64,000 bases of DNA, from assembly GCF_001420005.1 (NCBI RefSeq), contig NZ_LJAK01000004.1, forward strand, positions 186,001 through 250,000. The letters are read 5' to 3'. The stretch is from Loktanella sp. 3ANDIMAR09 (lineage in GTDB: Bacteria > Pseudomonadota > Alphaproteobacteria > Rhodobacterales > Rhodobacteraceae). Of this stretch, positions 8,628 to 17,461 are shown one piece after another; position 1 is the stretch's first letter, and each line of letters starts with the position of its first letter. The notes under the pieces are model-generated. The model had not been told where the DNA came from. It searched no databases and saw nothing but the letters and a program-made list of their open reading frames with translations. The translations under genes and the position numbers were made by a program.

Positions 8628-9415
8628 CCACGCCGACCACATGGCGCAAACCGCCGTTCATCGCCTCGCCCGTCCTGCGCTGGGCCTTCTACATCGCCTT
8701 GGCGGCCTATCTGATTGGCACCATCGCCACATTGCCGATCGACTGGGAACGCGCATCCGAAGGTCTGACCCGTGCGGGCCGGATCTTTAGCGGGGCCTTT
8801 CCGCCCAGTTTCGCCCGGTCCGACCTGATGATCACCGGGTTCATGGAAAGCCTCAAGATCGCCATTCTGGCCACCGTGCTGGGCCTTGTCCTGTCGGTGC
8901 CGCTGGCGTTCATGGCGGCGCGCAACATCGCGCCCAAACCCGTCTATTTCGTGGGGCGCGGCGTGTTCATCCTCGCGCGCAGCTTTCACCCGGTCATCGT
9001 GGCCATCATCTTTGTCAAGGCGGTGGGCTTTGGTCCGCTGGCGGGTGCGCTGACGCTGACCATCTATTCCATCGGCTTTGTCGCAAAACTGCTGGCCGAA
9101 CGGATCGAAGAAATCGATTTCGGCCAGGTCGAGGCGCTGCGGTCCGTGGGGGCCCCCTACCTGGTCACCATGGTCTATGCCATCGTCCCGCAGATCATGC
9201 CGCGTCTCGTGGGGCTTGGCATCTATCAGCTGGACAGCAACCTGCGCGCCTCTGCCGTGGTGGGGATCGTGGGGGCCGGTGGCATCGGATCGACGCTGGC
9301 CAATGCATTCGGACGCTATGACTACGATTTCGCCCTCGCGATCACGATGGTCATCGTGGGTGCGATCCTGATTTCCGAGGCCGTCAGCGGCAAGATCAGA
9401 AAGAACATGACATGA
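8624..9415 (+). CDS. phnE: PhnE-like ABC transporter permease (first)
   Basis: A 263-residue inner-membrane permease of the MetI-like fold. The EAA loop lies near residues 160-185 (EEIDFGQVEALRSVGAPYLV) and the conserved C-terminal pore segment GIVGAGGIGSTLANAF near 215-230, both typical of PhnE. Six hydrophobic segments are visible. It overlaps phnC by four bases and the second permease by four bases, so the whole unit is coupled. Two separate PhnE genes indicate a heterodimeric pore. Confidence 0.88.
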   Translation: MTTPTTWRKPPFIASPVLRWAFYIALAAYLIGTIATLPIDWERASEGLTRAGRIFSGAFPPSFARSDLMITGFMESLKIAILATVLGLVLSVPLAFMAARNIAPKPVYFVGRGVFILARSFHPVIVAIIFVKAVGFGPLAGALTLTIYSIGFVAKLLAERIEEIDFGQVEALRSVGAPYLVTMVYAIVPQIMPRLVGLGIYQLDSNLRASAVVGIVGAGGIGSTLANAFGRYDYDFALAITMVIVGAILISEAVSGKIRKNMT

Positions 9416-10209
9416 CGCAGGACATGACGATGGACTGGGCGCGCTATACGCCCGCACAGCGCATGAAACGCTATGGTGCCTTTTTCGGCGTGGCACTGCT
9501 GGTCACATGGGCGCTGGGCAGCATTGATGTGATCTGGGAATGGGTCTGGGATGCGCCGGTGCAGCTGGCGGACCTGTTCACCCGCATGGTGCCGCCGGAC
9601 CCCACCAATCTGGAATCCATCCTCTGGGCGACATGGGAGACCATCAACATCGCCACCATCGCCACGATGATCGCGGTCGTGCTGTCTTTGCCTGTCGCAT
9701 TGATTTCAGCGCAGAACACCACGCCCAACGTCGTATGCCTGTGGATCGGGCGGTTCATTCTGGTGTCGTCGCGGTCGGTCAACACGATCATCTGGGCGCT
9801 GTTGTTCGTCGCCATCTTTGGCCCTGGCATCATCGCAGGCATCATCGCGATCATGTTCCGGTCCATCGGGTTTCTGGGCAAGCTGCTGGGCGAGGCGATC
9901 GAGGAAATCGACCCTGCCCCGGTCGAGGCGCTTCAGGCCTGCGGCGCATCGCGGTTCCGCGTGGTCCTGTACGGGATCGTGCCACAGGTCATGCCCGCGT
10001 TCTTTGCCATCAGCATCCTGCGCTGGGACATCAACCTGCGCGAATCCACCGTGCTGGGACTGGTGGGTGCCGGTGGCATCGGGATCATCCTGCAAGGCGC
10101 GATCGACACCTTTCAGTGGCAAGAGGTCTCGATGGTGCTGCTGACGATCCTCGCACTGGTCATTGCAGGCGAGGTCATCGCCTCCGCTCTGCGCAAGAAA
10201 CTGCTCTGA
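9412..10209 (+). CDS. phnE: PhnE-like ABC transporter permease (second)
   Basis: A 265-residue paralogue of the preceding permease, with the same architecture: EAA loop EEIDPAPVEALQACGASRFR and pore segment GLVGAGGIGIILQGAI. It closes the operon; a GC-rich stem-loop follows 9 nt after the stop. The pair of permeases forms the membrane channel of the importer. Substrate is undefined beyond the phosphonate/oxyanion class. Confidence 0.88.
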   Translation: MTQDMTMDWARYTPAQRMKRYGAFFGVALLVTWALGSIDVIWEWVWDAPVQLADLFTRMVPPDPTNLESILWATWETINIATIATMIAVVLSLPVALISAQNTTPNVVCLWIGRFILVSSRSVNTIIWALLFVAIFGPGIIAGIIAIMFRSIGFLGKLLGEAIEEIDPAPVEALQACGASRFRVVLYGIVPQVMPAFFAISILRWDINLRESTVLGLVGAGGIGIILQGAIDTFQWQEVSMVLLTILALVIAGEVIASALRKKLL

Positions 10210-10217
10210 TCCTCCCA

Positions 10218-10242
10218 GGGGCCGGCCTCCTCCGCCGGCCCC
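10218..10242. terminator. GC-rich stem-loop between convergent genes
   Basis: GGGGCCGGC (10218-10226) pairs with GCCGGCCCC (10234-10242) around a 7-nt loop. It lies in the 39-nt gap between the convergent phnE and yaeQ stops. No T tract on either strand, so termination efficiency is uncertain. Confidence 0.6.
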
Positions 10243-10248
10243 AAAGGA

Positions 10249-10794
10249 TCACGCCGCGGATTTCCAGTCTTGCGGTGTGACATAGACCACAGCATCGTCG
10301 ATGCTGACCATCACGTCCCCATCCTGCACATTCACCTGCAATCGCATGGCACGGCTGGCCAGCGCGGCCAGGGCTGCGGTGTCGGCCTCTGGCAGATTTA
10401 CGACCGTCAGGTTGTCGAACCGCGTGGTGCTGTTCTGGATCTTTTCCCACCACACCTCTGCCGGGCGACCACCATAGGTATAGATCACGACCTTGCCTGC
10501 CTTGGCGCAGGACTGGCGCACGACCTTGTCGCTGGGCAGGCCGAGGGCCACCCACAGATCCAGCACGCCGCTCAGGCTCTTTTGCCAGATGTCGGGTTCG
10601 TCGTCAGCCGACAGACCCTTGGTCATTTCCAGCTGCTCATGGGCGTTCAGCGCAAAGGCCAGTAGCCGCACCATCATCCTCTCGTCCGTTTCGGACGGGT
10701 GTTTGGCAATCGTCAGCTTGTGGGTTTCGTAATAGTGCCGGTCCATGTCGGAGACCGACAGCTCGACTTTGTAGATGGTTGCGTTCTGCGCCAT
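10249..10794 (-). CDS. yaeQ: YaeQ family protein
   Basis: A 181-residue protein, the same length as E. coli YaeQ. Family hallmarks are easy to see: ATIYKVELSVSDMDRHYYE near the start, HPSETDERMMVRLLAFAL near 33-50, GLSADDEPDIW near 60-70, and the C-terminal RAMRLQVNVQDG. The fold is a restriction-endonuclease-like (PD-(D/E)XK) one, with no established enzymatic activity that I know. The start at 10794 is chosen by homology; a much longer frame running upstream is only the antisense of the fused permease gene. It is the last gene after the second PhnD-type transporter on the same strand, which may be chance. Confidence 0.9.
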   Translation of the reverse strand: MAQNATIYKVELSVSDMDRHYYETHKLTIAKHPSETDERMMVRLLAFALNAHEQLEMTKGLSADDEPDIWQKSLSGVLDLWVALGLPSDKVVRQSCAKAGKVVIYTYGGRPAEVWWEKIQNSTTRFDNLTVVNLPEADTAALAALASRAMRLQVNVQDGDVMVSIDDAVVYVTPQDWKSAA

Positions 10795-10856
10795 GATGGA
10801 CCCCATAGGTTCATGTTGCCGCACGCCTATAGCGTCTGCGGCACGGGCGAAAGCGA

Positions 10857-12320
10857 TTAGACGCGCCGCCCTTCGATCCGCAAGGCCGGACCGTCGCGCA
10901 TTGCACGGCGCAGGCGGCGCGATAGCGTGTCGATCAGCAAGGTCAGCAGGACCGACACCGCCAGCAGCGCCAGCACCCGGTCCATGCGCAGGGTCTGCAC
11001 GTTGGTCTGGATATAAAAACCCAGCGTGCCGATCCCCAGCAGACCCATGATCGCACTGTCCCGCAGGATGATTTCCCATCGGTACAGACACAGCGCCCAG
11101 AATGACGCCGACAGGCGTGGCAGCAGGTCCCAGGCCCACAGGACCAGCCCGCGCGGCGCGTCGGCCCGTTGCGGCAGGCTCTGCGCCTCGCGGCCCAGCA
11201 GATGCGCAATGATGGCCCCGTTGTGCAGGCCCAGCGCCAGGGCGGCAGGCAGCATCGACGGCCCCAGGATCTGCAGCAGGACAAAGGCCAGCATGTAATC
11301 CGGGATCGACCGCAGCACGACCAGCACCGCATGCCCTGCATAGGACCCCGCCCGCCCAACGACCCCCGAAACGATCGCTGGAAAGGCCGCCGCCGCCAGC
11401 AAGGCAGCCGCGGCCAGCGCGATCTGCGACAGCACCAGCGTGGCGATGGCCCCCGGCCAGGCCTGCGCGACGAACACCGTATCCAGCCAAGGCCCCCAAT
11501 CGGCACCCGTGCGCAGCGGTGCTGGCACGATGCCGGTCAGGAACCGCATCAATGCGCCGCTGCCCATGGGCGGCGCGTCCACCCTCATCAACGCGGCACC
11601 CGAGGCGATCAGAAACAGCGGCACCAGCCGCCAGACCATCCAGATGCGCAGCGGCAGGATCAATGCCAGAAACAGCGCCAGAACGGCGACCGCCTCGCCG
11701 TACTGAGCCTGTTTGAACGCCGTTTCCAGCCGGAACCCCAGCGTCGGCAACCCGATGAACCCAAGTACCGCCGAGGACCGCAGCCCGCATTCCATCCGGT
11801 AGAGCGTATAGGTCCGCATTTGTGGCAGGACCTGCGGCAGGCGCACCCACAACAGGCGCGTCAGGACAGGCACGACCTGCGGCACGGGCGCCCTGCCCGG
11901 CGCATCGTCGAGGTATTCCGAAAATACCTTGGCAAAGATGCCCGCGTAAGGAATGCCGATGGCCAGCACGCCTGTCAGCGGCGACAGGCCCGTGACACTG
12001 AACAGCAGCAGCGCCCAGAACAGCTCGTGTACGGCGCGCAGGCTGATGCACAGGCCTCTGACAGGACGCAGCCGGTAGAATGGTGCAAGCAACAGACCCG
12101 ACACCGCCCCCAGTGCGACACCGCAGAATGCAAATGCCACGGTCAGCGCCGTGGCCCAGGCCAGTCCTGCAGGGTCGCTGAAATCGGGGGACAGCAGGCC
12201 GCGCCCGATGGCGGCCAGCGTCAACCACGGATCGGTGCGCGCAGACCGCAGATCAGCCAGCATCAACGCAAGGATCGTCGCGGCAGCAAACCCCGCAAGG
12301 ACGTGCCGCCGCCGGATCAT
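10857..12320 (-). CDS. PhnE-like ABC permease, two permease domains fused
   Basis: A 487-residue membrane protein made of two PhnE-like permease domains, about residues 1-240 and 270-487. Each half carries a recognisable pore segment: SSAVLGFIGLPTLGF in the first and DSAIMGLLGIGTLGF in the second. A stretch with little membrane character (about 245-275) joins them. It overlaps the ATPase gene upstream by four bases. Fusion of both pore halves in one chain contrasts with the two separate PhnE genes of the neighbouring operon. Fused permeases of this type accompany binding proteins annotated as selenate-type, which fits the SBP two genes upstream, but the substrate is not proven. Confidence 0.82.
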   Translation of the reverse strand: MIRRRHVLAGFAAATILALMLADLRSARTDPWLTLAAIGRGLLSPDFSDPAGLAWATALTVAFAFCGVALGAVSGLLLAPFYRLRPVRGLCISLRAVHELFWALLLFSVTGLSPLTGVLAIGIPYAGIFAKVFSEYLDDAPGRAPVPQVVPVLTRLLWVRLPQVLPQMRTYTLYRMECGLRSSAVLGFIGLPTLGFRLETAFKQAQYGEAVAVLALFLALILPLRIWMVWRLVPLFLIASGAALMRVDAPPMGSGALMRFLTGIVPAPLRTGADWGPWLDTVFVAQAWPGAIATLVLSQIALAAAALLAAAAFPAIVSGVVGRAGSYAGHAVLVVLRSIPDYMLAFVLLQILGPSMLPAALALGLHNGAIIAHLLGREAQSLPQRADAPRGLVLWAWDLLPRLSASFWALCLYRWEIILRDSAIMGLLGIGTLGFYIQTNVQTLRMDRVLALLAVSVLLTLLIDTLSRRLRRAMRDGPALRIEGRRV

Positions 12321-12976
12321 CGGTAAAGCGCCAGAAGTTCGGGTTCCGACAGATCATCCGTGGCCGCGTCGATCACGACGGCCCCCTGTCGCAGGCCGAT
12401 GATCCGCGTCGCCACCCGCAACGCCTGATCGACGTCATGCAAGGTCAGGATCATCGTGGCAAATTCCGTCGTCAGCCGTCCCAGCAATGCGGCCCCCTGT
12501 GCGGGGTCCAATGCGGTGACAGGTTCGTCGCCCAGCACCACGTCGCCGCCACGCAGCAACGCCCGCCCCAGCGCCACGCGCTGACGCTGCCCACCCGACA
12601 ATTGCGACACCGGGCGTCGGCCCAGACCCGACAGGCCCACGATATCCAGCACATGTTCGACCCGCGCCCGCTCCGCGCGCATAGGCCAGATCAGGGTGCG
12701 CAGATTCCGGGCCGTGCCGAAATCATCCAGCACACCCATCCAGAGGTTGTGAAAAACGCTCAGACTGCCCACGAGGCCGTGGTCCTGCGGCACCAGCGCC
12801 GCACGTCCCGCAACCCGGTCGTGCAATGCGGCCAGCAAGGTGCTCTTGCCCACACCGCTGCGGCCCAGCAATGCGACCCGCTCGCCCGGTGCGACCTGCA
12901 ACGTGACGCCTGTCAGGACCGGCCGCCCACCCCAGCCCAGGCTATGGTCCGTGAGGGCGACCAGCGGTGCGGTCAT
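12317..12976 (-). CDS. PhnC-like ABC transporter ATPase of the second system
   Basis: A 219-residue ATPase, shorter than the PhnC protein of the adjacent operon. Walker A is GRSGVGKST near 38-46, signature LSGGQRQRV near 126-134, Walker B VVLGDEPVTALDP near 146-158 and switch His in TLHDVDQA. It overlaps the binding-protein stop by one base and the fused permease start by four, so SBP, ATPase and permease are one transcription unit. Confidence 0.87.
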   Translation of the reverse strand: MTAPLVALTDHSLGWGGRPVLTGVTLQVAPGERVALLGRSGVGKSTLLAALHDRVAGRAALVPQDHGLVGSLSVFHNLWMGVLDDFGTARNLRTLIWPMRAERARVEHVLDIVGLSGLGRRPVSQLSGGQRQRVALGRALLRGGDVVLGDEPVTALDPAQGAALLGRLTTEFATMILTLHDVDQALRVATRIIGLRQGAVVIDAATDDLSEPELLALYR

Positions 12977-13824
12977 CAGTCGATCAGATCCAGCGCGCGC
13001 GCGGTATCCGCGATGGGCTGATACAGCGCATCATCCGCCGCGATAAACCGGGTGCGCGGGAACGACGCAAGCAGCGCAGGGTCATCCATGCCGATCAATG
13101 CCGCCTGCACCCGGTCCGCAAAACCATCCCCAAAGCGCGCGTCCACATCGCCGCGGATCGTCCAGTTGTAGTCGGGATAGGGCGGTGTTTCCCAGATGAT
13201 CGTGGTCCGGGCCGCCTCGGGGGCACCTTCGGCCACGGCCGTGTCATAGACGGAATAGTTCAGCGCACCGACCTCATAGGCACCCGACGCCACCAGCCGC
13301 AGCGTCTGACCGTGGTCGCCGGAATAGCCTACGCTGCCGAACAGATCGGCGGGGGCCTGACCGGTTTCCTCGCGGATCCAGAATTCCGGCATCAACCGCC
13401 CCGAGGTCGAGGTTTCGGCCCCAAAGGTGAAACTGCGCCCCGCAAGATCCGGGAAGTCGTCCGTCAGGGTCAGGCCGGTGTCCGTGTTGGCGATAAAGTA
13501 GCTGACGAATGTCTCGTCCTCGTCGCCCTGTGCAATCGCGCGCGAACCCGGCACAGCGATACGGGCCTGCACGCCTGACAGGCCACCGAACCAGCCCAGC
13601 TGGATCTGGTCGTTGGCAAAGGCCGTGACGGCGGCGGCATAGCTCTTGACCGGGATATATTGCACCTCGACATCCAGCGTGTCCGACAGATAGTCGGCTA
13701 CGGCGCTGAACCGTTCCACCAGCCGCGATTCATCATCGTCGGGAATGGCGGAAAAATACAATGTCTCGGCGGTGGCGGCGGGCGCTAGCAGCATCGCCAG
13801 CAAAACGGTTGTGATCTGACGCAT
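12976..13824 (-). CDS. PhnD-like substrate-binding protein, putative selenate type
   Basis: A 282-residue periplasmic protein. The start at 13824 is preceded by AAGAGGAGAGA and gives a clean signal peptide (cleavage near ATA-E). The mature protein begins LYFSAIPDDDES and contains QLGWFGGLSGVQAR, FTFGAETSTSGRLMPEFW and ETPPYPDYNW. From memory these match the group of PhnD-like proteins described as putative selenate ABC binding proteins, which differ from true PhnD. The gene leads an operon with ATPase and fused permease and lies just downstream of a SulP transporter, so an oxyanion such as selenate or sulfite is plausible. Phosphonate or phosphite remains the alternative. Confidence 0.78.
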   Translation of the reverse strand: MRQITTVLLAMLLAPAATAETLYFSAIPDDDESRLVERFSAVADYLSDTLDVEVQYIPVKSYAAAVTAFANDQIQLGWFGGLSGVQARIAVPGSRAIAQGDEDETFVSYFIANTDTGLTLTDDFPDLAGRSFTFGAETSTSGRLMPEFWIREETGQAPADLFGSVGYSGDHGQTLRLVASGAYEVGALNYSVYDTAVAEGAPEAARTTIIWETPPYPDYNWTIRGDVDARFGDGFADRVQAALIGMDDPALLASFPRTRFIAADDALYQPIADTARALDLID

Positions 13825-13923
13825 CGCGGTCTCTCCTCTTGGGTTCGACCTGCATCTAGCCCGCACCGGGACCAATGAAAACGCTCAATCAGACCGCAAG
13901 GCCTGCGTGCCGCGCCCCCGGGG

Positions 13924-15645
13924 TCAGGTCGTCCGGGTCCGAGGCAGCAGGGACTGCCAGGCATCAAACTGGGACAAGAAAACCTCGCCGTTGAGCACGT
14001 CCAGCAGGTGCGACTGCCGCAGCCGGTCCAGAACCGGACCCTTGACCTCTGACAGGTGCAGCCCGACCCCCATGTCCGACAGGCGCAGGTTGATCGCCTC
14101 CAGGCTTTCGAGTGCGGAAAAATCAACCTCGTTCACCGCCGAGAACATCAAGATCACATGTTCGATCTCGCATCCCTCGGTCACGCGGGACTGCACCAGT
14201 TCCTCGAGAAACCGCGCATTGATGAAATACAGGCTTTCGTCGACGCGCAGGGTGACGACCTTTGGATCGGTTTCGACGTTGTGGCGATGGATGTTGCGGA
14301 AATGTTGGGTGCCCGGCACCAGGCCAACCTCTGCCACATGCGGGCGCGAGGTCTTGTACAGATGCAGCAACACCGAAATCACCACGCCAGAGGCCACACC
14401 GATCTCGACTCCCATCAGCAGGGTCAGCAGGATCGTCACCGCCACCGCCACGAAATCGGACGCGGAGTAATCCCAGGTCTTTTTCAGGATCGAGAAATCC
14501 ACAAGGCTGAGAACCGCCACGATGATGGTCGCGGCCAGCGTGGCGTTTGGCAGAAAATAAACCAGCGGTGTCAATGCCATGGCGGCAATCGCCAGACCGA
14601 CGGCCGTATAGGCCCCGGCCGCAGGCGTTTCTGCCCCTGCGTCATAATTCACCACGGACCGCGAAAAACCACCTGTCACGGGATAGCCGCCGGTAAAGGC
14701 CGCACCGATATTGGCAGCACCCAGTCCGATCAATTCCTGATCGGGGTCGATGCGCTGCCGCTTTTTTGCGGCCAGTGTCTGTGCGACTGAAACGGATTCC
14801 ACAAAACCGATGACCGAAATCAGGATCGCGGGGATCAGCAGCGCCTGTATCAGGTCCGGCGACAGCCCCGGCATGGTCAGCGGCGGCAGGCTTTGCGGGA
14901 CGCTGCCCACGATCTTGACGCCGCGTTCATCCAGGCCGAACAGCCAGACCGACAGGGTCGTGGCCACGACCGCGGCCACAGGTCCTGCCTTGGTCGCGAA
15001 ATCCGCGACGGTCGGCGTGGCACCCAGCCTGCGCATCAGCGGTTTCAGCCCCTTGCGCACCCAGAACAGGAAACCCGTCGCCAGCATGCCAAGGACCACG
15101 GTGATCCAGTTGGTCTGCCCCAGATTTTCCCACAGCTGCATCAGGATTTCCGGCAGGGTATGGCCCTGCGCGCTGATCCCGAGGATATGCTTGAGCTGGC
15201 TCGCGGCGATCAGGATGCCAGAGGCGGTGATGAACCCCGCGATCACCGGGTGGCTGAGGAAATTGGCCAGAAAGCCCAGACGCAGCACGCCCAGCAGCAT
15301 CAGGAACCCGCCAGACAGGAACGCCAGTGTCAGCGCGGCAACCGCATAGCCCGCCGTCCCCTGTTCTGCCACCTGACCGATGGCGCTGGCGGTCAGCAAC
15401 GACACCACCGCCACCGGACCCACCGCCAGCGCGCGGCTGGTCCCAAAGATGGCATACAGGATGATTGGCGCAATCGAGGCATAGATGCCCGCCTCTGGCG
15501 GCAATCCTGCCAGCAGGGCATAGGCCAGCGATTGCGGGATCAGCATGATCGTCACGATGACCGCGGCCACCATATCGTTGGAAAATGCCCCGCGATCATA
15601 GGTGAGACCCCAGTCGAGGATGGGCAGGTATCGGCGCAGGTTCAT
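13924..15645 (-). CDS. SulP family inorganic anion transporter with STAS domain
   Basis: A 573-residue protein. The N-terminal three quarters form a SulP transporter with many hydrophobic helices (early signature IPQSLAYALLAGLPPEAGIYAS cut here as IPQSLAYALLAG, and GGYPVTGGFSRSVVN in the middle). The C-terminal part, about 440-560, is a STAS domain with the NEVDFSALESLE region that surrounds the possible phosphorylation site. SulP proteins move sulfate, bicarbonate and related anions. It lies 99 nt upstream of the selenate-type binding protein on the same strand and downstream of the sulfide-oxidation gene, which favours sulfate or sulfite (inference). Confidence 0.88.
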   Translation of the reverse strand: MNLRRYLPILDWGLTYDRGAFSNDMVAAVIVTIMLIPQSLAYALLAGLPPEAGIYASIAPIILYAIFGTSRALAVGPVAVVSLLTASAIGQVAEQGTAGYAVAALTLAFLSGGFLMLLGVLRLGFLANFLSHPVIAGFITASGILIAASQLKHILGISAQGHTLPEILMQLWENLGQTNWITVVLGMLATGFLFWVRKGLKPLMRRLGATPTVADFATKAGPVAAVVATTLSVWLFGLDERGVKIVGSVPQSLPPLTMPGLSPDLIQALLIPAILISVIGFVESVSVAQTLAAKKRQRIDPDQELIGLGAANIGAAFTGGYPVTGGFSRSVVNYDAGAETPAAGAYTAVGLAIAAMALTPLVYFLPNATLAATIIVAVLSLVDFSILKKTWDYSASDFVAVAVTILLTLLMGVEIGVASGVVISVLLHLYKTSRPHVAEVGLVPGTQHFRNIHRHNVETDPKVVTLRVDESLYFINARFLEELVQSRVTEGCEIEHVILMFSAVNEVDFSALESLEAINLRLSDMGVGLHLSEVKGPVLDRLRQSHLLDVLNGEVFLSQFDAWQSLLPRTRTT

Positions 15646-15710
15646 CGGTCAATCAATCAGCTTGGGGTATCGAAAATCGGCCCTGCCCGGCACCTTGCCA
15701 GCAGGACCAG

Positions 15711-15746
15711 AAAAATGCACGGGGCGCGCGCGCGTGGTGCGCCCCG
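15711..15746 (-). terminator. Terminator after the DUF442-SQR fusion gene
   Basis: Read on the minus strand, CGGGGCGC (15746-15739) pairs with GCGCCCCG (15727-15720) around an 11-nt loop, followed after four bases by five T residues (15715-15711). It sits 18 nt after the fusion gene stop and separates it from the SulP gene. Confidence 0.7.
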
Positions 15747-15763
15747 CACAGCGCATGGATGCG

Positions 15764-17443
15764 CTATTTCGCGACGGCGTTCAGCGGTTCAGGCTTTGCC
15801 ATCCATTCCTTGCCGCGCAGCATGCCCTGCCAGTAGATCGGCGGCAGCATCCGTTCCTTGAGGAACCAGGCCGCACGCGTGGGTTTGGTCCCGTCCAGCA
15901 GGACAGATGGAAAACTGGGCTTGAGAACACCGCCATAACCGAATTCCGCAAGCACGATCTTGCCGCGTTCGACGGTCAATGGGCAAGAGCCATAGCCGTC
16001 GTATTGTGCGACAGCGGACCGCCCATGCAGATCGGCGACGATATTTTCGGCGACCGTGGGGGCCTGTTTGCGCGCGGCTGCCGCCGTCTTGGCATTGGGG
16101 GCATTCATCACATCGCCCAGCGCCCAGATGTTGTCGTATTGCTTGTGTCGCAGCGTGGCCTGATCCACGTCCACCCAGCCTGCTGCATCCGCCAGAGGTG
16201 AGACGCGGATGAAATCCGGGGCCACCTGCGGCGGACAGACATGGATCATGTCGAAATCGACCGTCACCTCTGTGGCTTCCGTGTCGGGCTTTGCCACGCG
16301 GAAGGTTGCGGTTTTGGCCGGCCCGTCGATCGCGATCAGGTTGTGAAAGAAATTCAGCGTCGCATCGTATTTATCGACGTATTTCATCAGCGCCGGCACG
16401 TAATCCTTGACCCCGAACAGGACGCCACCCGCGTTCATGAACTGGATGTCGATATTGCCCAGCGTGCCGTTGCGGAACCAGGCGTCGCCCGACAGATACA
16501 TCGCCTTTTGCGGCGCACCTGCACATTTGATGGGCATCGGCGGTTGGGTAAAGATGGCGCGCCCCCGTTTCAGCCCCTGCACCAGCTGCCAGGTATAGGG
16601 GGCCAGATCGTAGCGGTAGTTCGACGTGACGCCGTTGCGCCCCAGCGTATCCTTCAGCCCCGCGACCTGATCCCAGTCCAGTTTCAGCCCGGGACATACC
16701 ACCAGACGGTCATATTTCACGACCCGGCATCCCTCGAGGATGACCGCGTTGCTGGCCGGCTCAAAGGCGGCGACGGCGGATTTGATCCAGGTGACACCAC
16801 GCGGGATCAGCGATCCCATGGTCCTGGCCGTCTGCTGTGCGTCGAATATGCCTCCGCCGACCATGGTCCAGCCGGGCTGGTAGTAATGCACATCCGCGGG
16901 GTCGATCACGGCGATCTGCAAATCGGGTTTGCGCGACTTGAGGCTTGCGGCCACAGAAATACCGCCTGCCCCTGCCCCCACGATCACCACGTCATAGCTG
17001 GCGTCGCCCGTGTCGGTCGGCGTCCGGCCACCGTTCGCGATCCGGCGGGCCACACCGTTCATGTCATAACCTGCCGCTTTGGTCGCGGCCAGAATGTCGG
17101 GCATGGGTCGCGTTCCCGCCTCGTGAAAGGACCACAGGGTCGCGGACCGGGTGCCGGACCGGCAATAGGCCAGCACGGGCCCCGGCAGATCCGCGAGTGC
17201 CGCGCTGAAATCCGCCACATCCGCATCACTGATCTGGCCTGCCGTGACAGGCACATAGCGGGCAACGATGCCTGCGTCACGCGCGGCCTGTTCGATTTCG
17301 GCAAACCCCGGTTGATCGGGTCCCTCGCCATCGGGGCGGTTGCAGATGATCGACCTGAAACCCGCAGCCCTGATCTGGGCCATATCGGTGGGGACGACCT
17401 GCGGACTGGCCGATACTGCGCTATCTAGCTTGTTGATTTCCAT
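15764..17443 (-). CDS. DUF442 sulfurtransferase-like domain fused to sulfide:quinone oxidoreductase
   Basis: A 559-residue fusion. Residues 1-110 are a DUF442 (Blh N-terminal) domain with active loop CRSGTRS, Cys94. Residues about 149-559 are an FAD flavoprotein closest in pattern to the mitochondrial-type SQR: dinucleotide motif VVIVGAGAGGIS, catalytic cysteines Cys307 (PIKCAGAPQK) and Cys487 (GYGSCPL), and DVDQATL/ALGDVMNAP near the FAD site. SQR oxidises sulfide to sulfane sulfur and feeds electrons to quinone; the N-terminal domain may take over the persulfide. The start at 17443 has GGGAGGAGAAA before it. It follows two persulfide-dioxygenase-like genes in the same unit, so sulfide is likely turned into sulfite through persulfide. 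Confidence 0.88.
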   Translation of the reverse strand: MEINKLDSAVSASPQVVPTDMAQIRAAGFRSIICNRPDGEGPDQPGFAEIEQAARDAGIVARYVPVTAGQISDADVADFSAALADLPGPVLAYCRSGTRSATLWSFHEAGTRPMPDILAATKAAGYDMNGVARRIANGGRTPTDTGDASYDVVIVGAGAGGISVAASLKSRKPDLQIAVIDPADVHYYQPGWTMVGGGIFDAQQTARTMGSLIPRGVTWIKSAVAAFEPASNAVILEGCRVVKYDRLVVCPGLKLDWDQVAGLKDTLGRNGVTSNYRYDLAPYTWQLVQGLKRGRAIFTQPPMPIKCAGAPQKAMYLSGDAWFRNGTLGNIDIQFMNAGGVLFGVKDYVPALMKYVDKYDATLNFFHNLIAIDGPAKTATFRVAKPDTEATEVTVDFDMIHVCPPQVAPDFIRVSPLADAAGWVDVDQATLRHKQYDNIWALGDVMNAPNAKTAAAARKQAPTVAENIVADLHGRSAVAQYDGYGSCPLTVERGKIVLAEFGYGGVLKPSFPSVLLDGTKPTRAAWFLKERMLPPIYWQGMLRGKEWMAKPEPLNAVAK

Positions 17444-17461
17444 GATGGTTTCTCCTCCCAT

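Noticed and set aside
10249-12228. A 659-codon minus-strand frame covering yaeQ and most of the fused permease region
   Set aside because: Only its last 181 codons (from 10794) have family-like sequence; the rest is an out-of-frame reading of the permease gene, Ala/Gly/Arg-rich without domains.
11169-12326. A 385-codon plus-strand frame antisense to the fused permease
   Set aside because: Gln/Arg-rich composition typical of antisense to a hydrophobic gene; no start signal.
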